64,000 nucleotides of DNA. Origin: Prorocentrum cordatum. Its lineage: Eukaryota; Sar; Dinophyceae; Prorocentrales; Prorocentraceae. This document shows positions 60,532 through 64,000 of this stretch, piece by piece. A program made the translations under genes and the position numbers. Location: NCBI GenBank assembly GCA_963575745.1, contig CAUYUJ010001758.1, positions 458,560 through 522,559 of the forward strand, read 5' to 3'. The notes under the pieces are model-generated. The model was not told the DNA's origin and made no database searches. It saw nothing but the letters and a program-made list of their open reading frames with translations. Position 1 is the stretch's first letter; each line of letters opens with the position of its first letter.

Positions 60532-60615
60532 GACGAGCTGCGGCGGGACGCCCGCCGGCGCGCGGCGCTGTGCCGGGGGCACCTGCGCGCCGCGGACGCC
60601 AAGGATCCGGGCCGC
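60532..60615 (+). CDS. Candidate exon, Arg-rich helix, unidentified gene
   Basis: After TTTGTCCCCCCAG the frame reads D-E-L-R-R-D-A-R-R-R-A-A-L-C-R-G-H-L-R-A, then A-D-A-K-D-P-G-R. It is helical and charged like the exon at 56375, so one gene could own both. At 60616 a 20-bp word begins that is repeated at 61163, where the coding sequence resumes in the same phase. Confidence 0.5.
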
Positions 60616-60635
60616 CCAGCGTCGGGCCAGAATGC

Positions 60636-61162
60636 AGGGGGGGGCACAGGGGGAGGGGGGAAGGTTTCTTAGAAGCTCGGGGGTGGACAGAACCCCCACC
60701 CTGACACGTCGATTAGTGAATTGTCCGTCTTCGGTTCTAGAGAGGGCGCCGCGGCCGGCATTTTCCAGGCTTGCGCTCGCCAGATTTGGGCCCGAGGTCG
60801 TTTTCACGAACTCACGCTTTACGGAAGGGGGGGTCCTGTCCATCCCCGCCGAGAAGCACCCCTGCCCCGTAGAAGGAGTGGGCCTTGTCTGCAGATGTAA
60901 GGCCTGGGCCTGCGCCTTCTAAGCAGCAGCCTCCTCCTAAGAGGCCTCCTCCTCCTCCTCCTCCTCCTCCTCCTCCTCCTCCTCCTCCTCCTCCTCCTCC
61001 TCCTCCTCCTCCTCCTCCTCCTCCTCCTCCTCCTCCTCCTCCTCCTCCTCCTCCTCCTCCTCCTCCTCCTCCTCCTCCTCCTCCTCCTGCTCCTCCTCCT
61101 CCTCCTCCTCCTCCTCCTCCTCCTCCTCCTTCCCCCCTGCCCCCCCCTCTGCGCGCCGCCAG
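60636..61162 (+). mobile_element. Family-S element between two exon blocks, grown by (CTC)n
   Basis: Flanked by CCAGCGTCGGGCCAGAATGC (60616-60635) and CCAGCGTCGGGCCGGAGTGC (61163-61182), an 18/20 direct repeat. The ends are GGGGGAGGGGGGAAGG and CCTTCCCCCCTGCCCCC, as in family S. A CTC array (60940-61132) has grown in the right arm, and GCGCGCCGCCAG just before the right repeat gives a 3' splice site. The element plus array would be the intron. Confidence 0.6.
60940..61132. repeat. (CTC)n array upstream of a splice acceptor
   Basis: Sixty or more CTC units with a single TGC break, 30 bp before the acceptor AG at 61161-61162. Confidence 0.97.
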
Positions 61163-61331
61163 CCAGCGTCGGGCCGGAGTGCGGGCGGCTTCGCGCCGTC
61201 GCCGAAGCGGCGGCGGCCCCGCCGCGGGCGCTCGGGGCGGGAGCCCGGAGAGATCCGAGGTTCCGAGACATTGGCAAGGTTCCGCGCACGCGTGGCACGC
61301 AGCTGCCAGGCGCTTCTGCTTCTGAGCACTG
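61163..61331 (+). CDS. Candidate exon with basic cluster, unidentified gene
   Basis: Read in the phase of 60532-60615, it gives P-A-S-G-R-S-A-G-G-F-A, then P-S-P-K-R-R-R-P-R-R-G-R-S-G-R-E (a nuclear-localisation-like cluster). R-F-R-A-R-V-A-R-S-C-Q-A-L-L-L-L-S-T follows, then G|GTATGAG, a good donor. Other frames are open over part of it, one containing E-P-E-C-H-Y-C-Q-C-T-L-D-V-H further on. Family unknown. Confidence 0.45.
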
Positions 61332-61377
61332 GTATGAGCCCGAGTGCCACTACTGCCAATGCACCCTGGACGTGCAC

Positions 61378-61383
61378 GGCTCG

Positions 61384-61420
<37 letters not shown>
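61378..61420. repeat. (CT)n array
   Basis: CTCTCT with two TTT breaks, likely intronic. Confidence 0.9.
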
Positions 61421-61671
61421 GGTTCATGACGTACTCCAGATTTCGTAATAAAAGGGAGGGGGTCTGGACCCTCCAAGACGAGCCATGTCAGACCCCCCCG
61501 TCGTGGGAGGACCCTCCCAAACATCGTCCCCAGACCACCCCAGGCCCTCCAAGAGAGCCCGGAAGAGACCCCCCCCCGAAATGAGACCCCCCTCCCTTTA
61601 TTACGAAATCTGGAGTGAACAACCGGTCCCAGGGAAGTCGTCCAGACCCCGGGGATACACTCGTCTCTACC
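61421..61671. other. No recognised gene; one inverted-repeat hint
   Basis: CCAGATTTCGTAATAAAAGG (61437) and CCTTTATTACGAAATCTGG (61594) are inverted copies 140 bp apart. GGGGGTCTGGACC and its inverse also occur. This is probably another inverted-repeat element (about 61430-61650). Confidence 0.65.
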
Positions 61672-61860
61672 ATGGGCCTCCCAGGTGGGGTCGGAGCATA
61701 GATGGGGTCGGAGGACCGCGCCGCATCGCCGAGGCACCGCCGATGCGGCTCGATGTGGAGCCTGGTTTGCTTGCATCGCCAATGCGTCGACGATGCATCG
61801 CCGATGCATCGCCGATACATCATCGCCCCAGCTACTCGGATCCCATCCAGGACTGTGGAG
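61672..61860. mobile_element. MITE-like element, family O
   Basis: Left GGGCCTCCCAGGTGGGGTCG, right GATCCCATCCAGGACTGTGG. GGCTCGATGTGGAGCCTGG in the core. The right arm is more diverged. Confidence 0.85.
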
Positions 61861-62255
61861 GACGAGCAATTGAGAGGAGGCACGTTGCCAAATGATTTCG
61901 ACATGTCTAAAGCGTGTGTTTAAACATGATTTAAACATGTTAAACAACATCCAATCATTGTAAACATACTTTGAATTCAATCATAGCGTTGTGAGGGTGT
62001 CCATTGTCATGGCATCCACAAATCTGGGAGGCCTCTGTCATCGCAGAGCATGGAGCGCCAGATGTTCGGGACCACCGCCAGTGGCCCAGAAGCGGCCACC
62101 GCGGAGCCATCGGGCAGCCGAAGGCCGCCGACCGTCCACGGTTGAAGGACCTGCGCAGTGTCAGAAGCCGCCGCCGAGAGGTCGTCGCGACGCGAACACC
62201 TGCCCCCAAGGGGGGGTCGGCAGATCGCGGCGGGTCGCTGATGCATCGGCGACCA
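61861..62255. other. No recognised gene
   Basis: AT-rich start (TAAACATG(A/T)T-type words at 61920-61945), then GC-rich unique sequence. 62236-62256 has a stray GATGCATCGGCGACCAGGC, a family-O fragment. Confidence 0.35.
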
Positions 62256-62405
62256 GGCTCGATCTGTCCTTCTACAGGAGGGATGTCCAAAAATAGTCAG
62301 AAAATAGTCAGGGGACGATGTTTTGCATACCGTGTTTGAATATTTCTTGACTATGTTCGATTTTCCGTGCAAGGTCCCTCTGTAGGACGACATGCCCGAC
62401 CTAAT
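62256..62405. mobile_element. MITE-like element, family H, copy 5
   Basis: Left AGGCTCGATCTGTCCTTCTA, right TGTAGGACGACATGCCCGAC. Core AAATAGTCAGGGGACGATGT. It abuts the family-V element. Confidence 0.85.
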
Positions 62406-62592
62406 CCCAGACCCCCGATGCCGTGATCTTTTCACAACGTCGACCCCGAGAGGTCTGAACCCATGCCCAGGGACTGGTTTTTCAGCCCGAGTGGTCTTGG
62501 GACGGTCCTGGGGCCCAGCGAGGGCCCCTAGAGGCGCAAAATAAAGAAAAACCTCCCGTCATGATTTCTTCATGACCCGAGGGGGGGTCTGG
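62406..62592. mobile_element. Dispersed element with inverted ends, family V, copy 2
   Basis: CCAGACCCCCGATGCCGTGA at the left against TCATGACCCGAGGGGGGGTC at the right. Core GACGGTCCTGGGGCCCAGCG and AAAAACCTCCCGTCATGATT. Confidence 0.8.
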
Positions 62593-62702
62593 GTCCAGAG
62601 CTCGATTTTCTCCATCGCGACGTCGGCCATGCATCGATGCGGCGCAGTATTCCGACCCCACCTCTGCGCCGTGGAACCCGTGTGGGCGGCCCCCGAAGAA
62701 AG

Positions 62703-62808
62703 GAGCGCGCGGAGGAGGAGCGCAGGGCCGTGGCCGAGAGGGTGTCCCTCGAGCTCCACGGCTTCCGGGAGCAGATGCGGCAGAAGGATCGGGGGCACGA
62801 AGGGCCGG
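62703..62808 (+). CDS. Candidate coiled-coil exon, unidentified gene
   Basis: The frame reads E-R-A-E-E-E-R-R-A-V-A-E-R-V, then S-L-E-L-H-G-F-R-E-Q-M-R-Q-K-D-R-G, a charged heptad-like helix. It starts at GAAGAAAG|GAG (weak acceptor) and ends where a family-R element begins. Style matches the exons at 56375 and 60532, so it may be the same gene. Confidence 0.45.
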
Positions 62809-62809
62809 A

Positions 62810-63005
62810 CGATCGAGTTGGGTACGGAAAGGCTGTGCACAAAGACTGGCAGCTCACTTTGAACATGATTCGCTGCCCGCGCCGCCGCGGACGCTGTTCA
62901 CTGAAGACAGAAAGCCGCCTGCCTAACAGCGGCCGCTGTCGGTTTTGGGCAACATTTGTTGTTGGGCATTGTACCCATGTTTTCCGTACCACTTGGGGCG
63001 TCCAA
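62810..63005. mobile_element. MITE-like element, family R, copy 5
   Basis: Left GTTGGGTACGGAAAGGCTGT, right TTCCGTACCACTTGGGGCGT. Core AACAGCGGCCGCTGTCGGTT and TTGTTGTTGGGCATTGTACC. Confidence 0.88.
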
Positions 63006-63122
63006 GGAAGAGGAGAGGGGTTATAGCCTGAGGTGGGTTTGCGCACGAACGAAGCTTAGGCCTGATCTTTCCCTTTTCCAGGGGCCGTCCACAGCGAATT
63101 TCCCATGGCCCCGTCCCCCTAG

Positions 63123-63330
63123 ACCCCCGACGTCATGATCTGTTCGTGACGTCGACCCCCAGAGGTCTCGACCCATTCCCCGGGACCGGCTTCTCATCCT
63201 CAGTCGTTTTTTGAGGGTCCCGGAGGCCCCGTGAGGGCCCCCGTGGGGCGAAAATGTAGCGCAGCGGAAAAAAACATCCCGCCGTGATTTCTGTTGGTAG
63301 GGCTCGAGGGGGCCTGGGACCTCAGACACT
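63123..63330. mobile_element. Dispersed element, family V, copy 3
   Basis: CCCCCGACGTCATGATCTGT, CGACCCCCAGAGGTCTCGAC, CCCGCCGTGATTTCTGTTGG. Inverted ends are weaker than in copy 2. Confidence 0.8.
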
Positions 63331-63689
63331 GTGCCCCACCCTTCGAGTAGGGGATCGGGGGACCGACTACAAGGTTGATGTACCCCAAGCTTGGTTTTCT
63401 CGTTGGACGTACGATCGGTTTGTAGATTCGTTTCGTAGATGCACGGAGTATTCGCATGCTTTTCGGAATTCGATGAACAGATGAATTCTGGGGTAAATCA
63501 ATTCTGTAGTCGATGCCCTACTCTGAAGGGAGGAGAAGCCGCCCGGACCCGATCACTTGCATTTGTTAAACGGCCCTTTGCGTTTACGAATAAGCCCTGC
63601 CCTGCTCGATTCCTTCCTTGGGTGCGTGTACTCAACGGCCTCGAGTGTCGGGGTGATTCTTATGAGGGTGGATGTTTGCTGTCTTTCTA
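63331..63689. other. Balanced-GC sequence, no recognised gene
   Basis: Unique, lower-GC sequence. No domain or splice-like exon seen. Confidence 0.35.
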
Positions 63690-63865
63690 ACCTCGAACCC
63701 CGAGAGGTCTGGACCCCCAGAGGTCTGGCGCCCTTGCCCGGGACCAGTTTCCCGTGCCGAGTTGCTTTTCGACGGTCCTGGGGCCCGGTGAGGGCCCCCC
63801 GAGGCCGAAACTGGCGAAAAACCTCCCGTCGTGATTTTTGTCTGCAGCGCGAGTGGGTCTGGAGC
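63690..63865. mobile_element. Dispersed element, family V, copy 4
   Basis: CCCCGAGAGGTCTGGACCCC, GACGGTCCTGGGGCCCGGTG, AAAAACCTCCCGTCGTGATT. The AGAGGTCTGG word is tandemly duplicated at its start. Confidence 0.85.
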
Positions 63866-63896
63866 TCGAGCCCGTGCTGCGCCCCCCCCCCACAAG

Positions 63897-64000
63897 GAGG
63901 CCGAGGACGAGGACCGCGTCCGGCACCTCTACAGGGCGCTGCTGGGGCCCGCGGGGGGCGCCGCGCCGGCCCTGCCGGGCAGCGCGCCCCCTGGCCTCCT
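63897..64000 (+). CDS. Candidate exon, cut by the window edge
   Basis: After CCCCCCCCCCACAAG the frame reads E-A-E-D-E-D-R-V-R-H-L-Y-R-A-L-L-G-P-A-G, then a Gly/Ala/Pro-rich stretch. The style again fits the charged, helical exons at 56375, 60532 and 62703. It continues beyond 64000. Confidence 0.45.

Overview
The window reads as nuclear DNA of a dinoflagellate. The best single clue is a relic of the dinoflagellate spliced leader at 754-776, directly in front of the first reading frame of a decayed LINE-type retrotransposon. Supporting clues are high GC, very abundant triplet repeats, minisatellites, many short inverted-repeat elements, and short exon-like islands whose borders fit the relaxed (GT/GC/GA-AG) splice rules reported for this group. 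No rRNA, tRNA, CRISPR array, operon or bacterial-type gene was seen. The genus cannot be fixed from this sequence alone.

Layout. 1-175 is a GA repeat. 754-6945 is a broken non-LTR retrotransposon (spliced-leader relic, zinc-finger and coiled-coil gag-like region, endonuclease, reverse transcriptase, RNase H, C-terminal Cys/His region). 6949-24400 is mostly repeats: a 380-bp dispersed element, an 89-bp satellite (8525-10100, with relatives at 13879-14035 and, inverted, at 16130-16570), long CTC/GAG arrays, and an 85-88-bp satellite (21700-24380). 24400-38400 mixes miniature inverted-repeat elements with stretches where nothing is recognised. 38411-45830 holds the best host gene: dispersed exons of a prolyl-4-hydroxylase-like 2-oxoglutarate/Fe(II) dioxygenase with signal peptide, HxD, distal His and basic residue in the right order. 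Its introns hold satellites, five stacked inverted-repeat elements and CTC arrays. 46893-47480 is a very long TAG array. 47860-64000 is a dense mosaic of inverted-repeat elements with short exon candidates of one or more unidentified genes (55912-56034, 56375-56722, 60532-60615, 61163-61331, 62703-62808, 63897-end).

Main theme. I count more than twenty families of short (about 60-300 bp) elements, many with visible terminal inverted repeats, each in 2-7 copies, often nested. Some insertions are proved inside the window by target-site duplications plus an uninterrupted paralogue (45120-45320, 51121-51183, 25600-25797). Two elements lie between exon candidates and are flanked by direct repeats that coincide with the inferred splice borders (56034-56385 and 60616-61182). 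That is the pattern expected of introners, transposons that create introns. Exon calls rest on reading frame, composition and splice-like borders only, with no transcript evidence.
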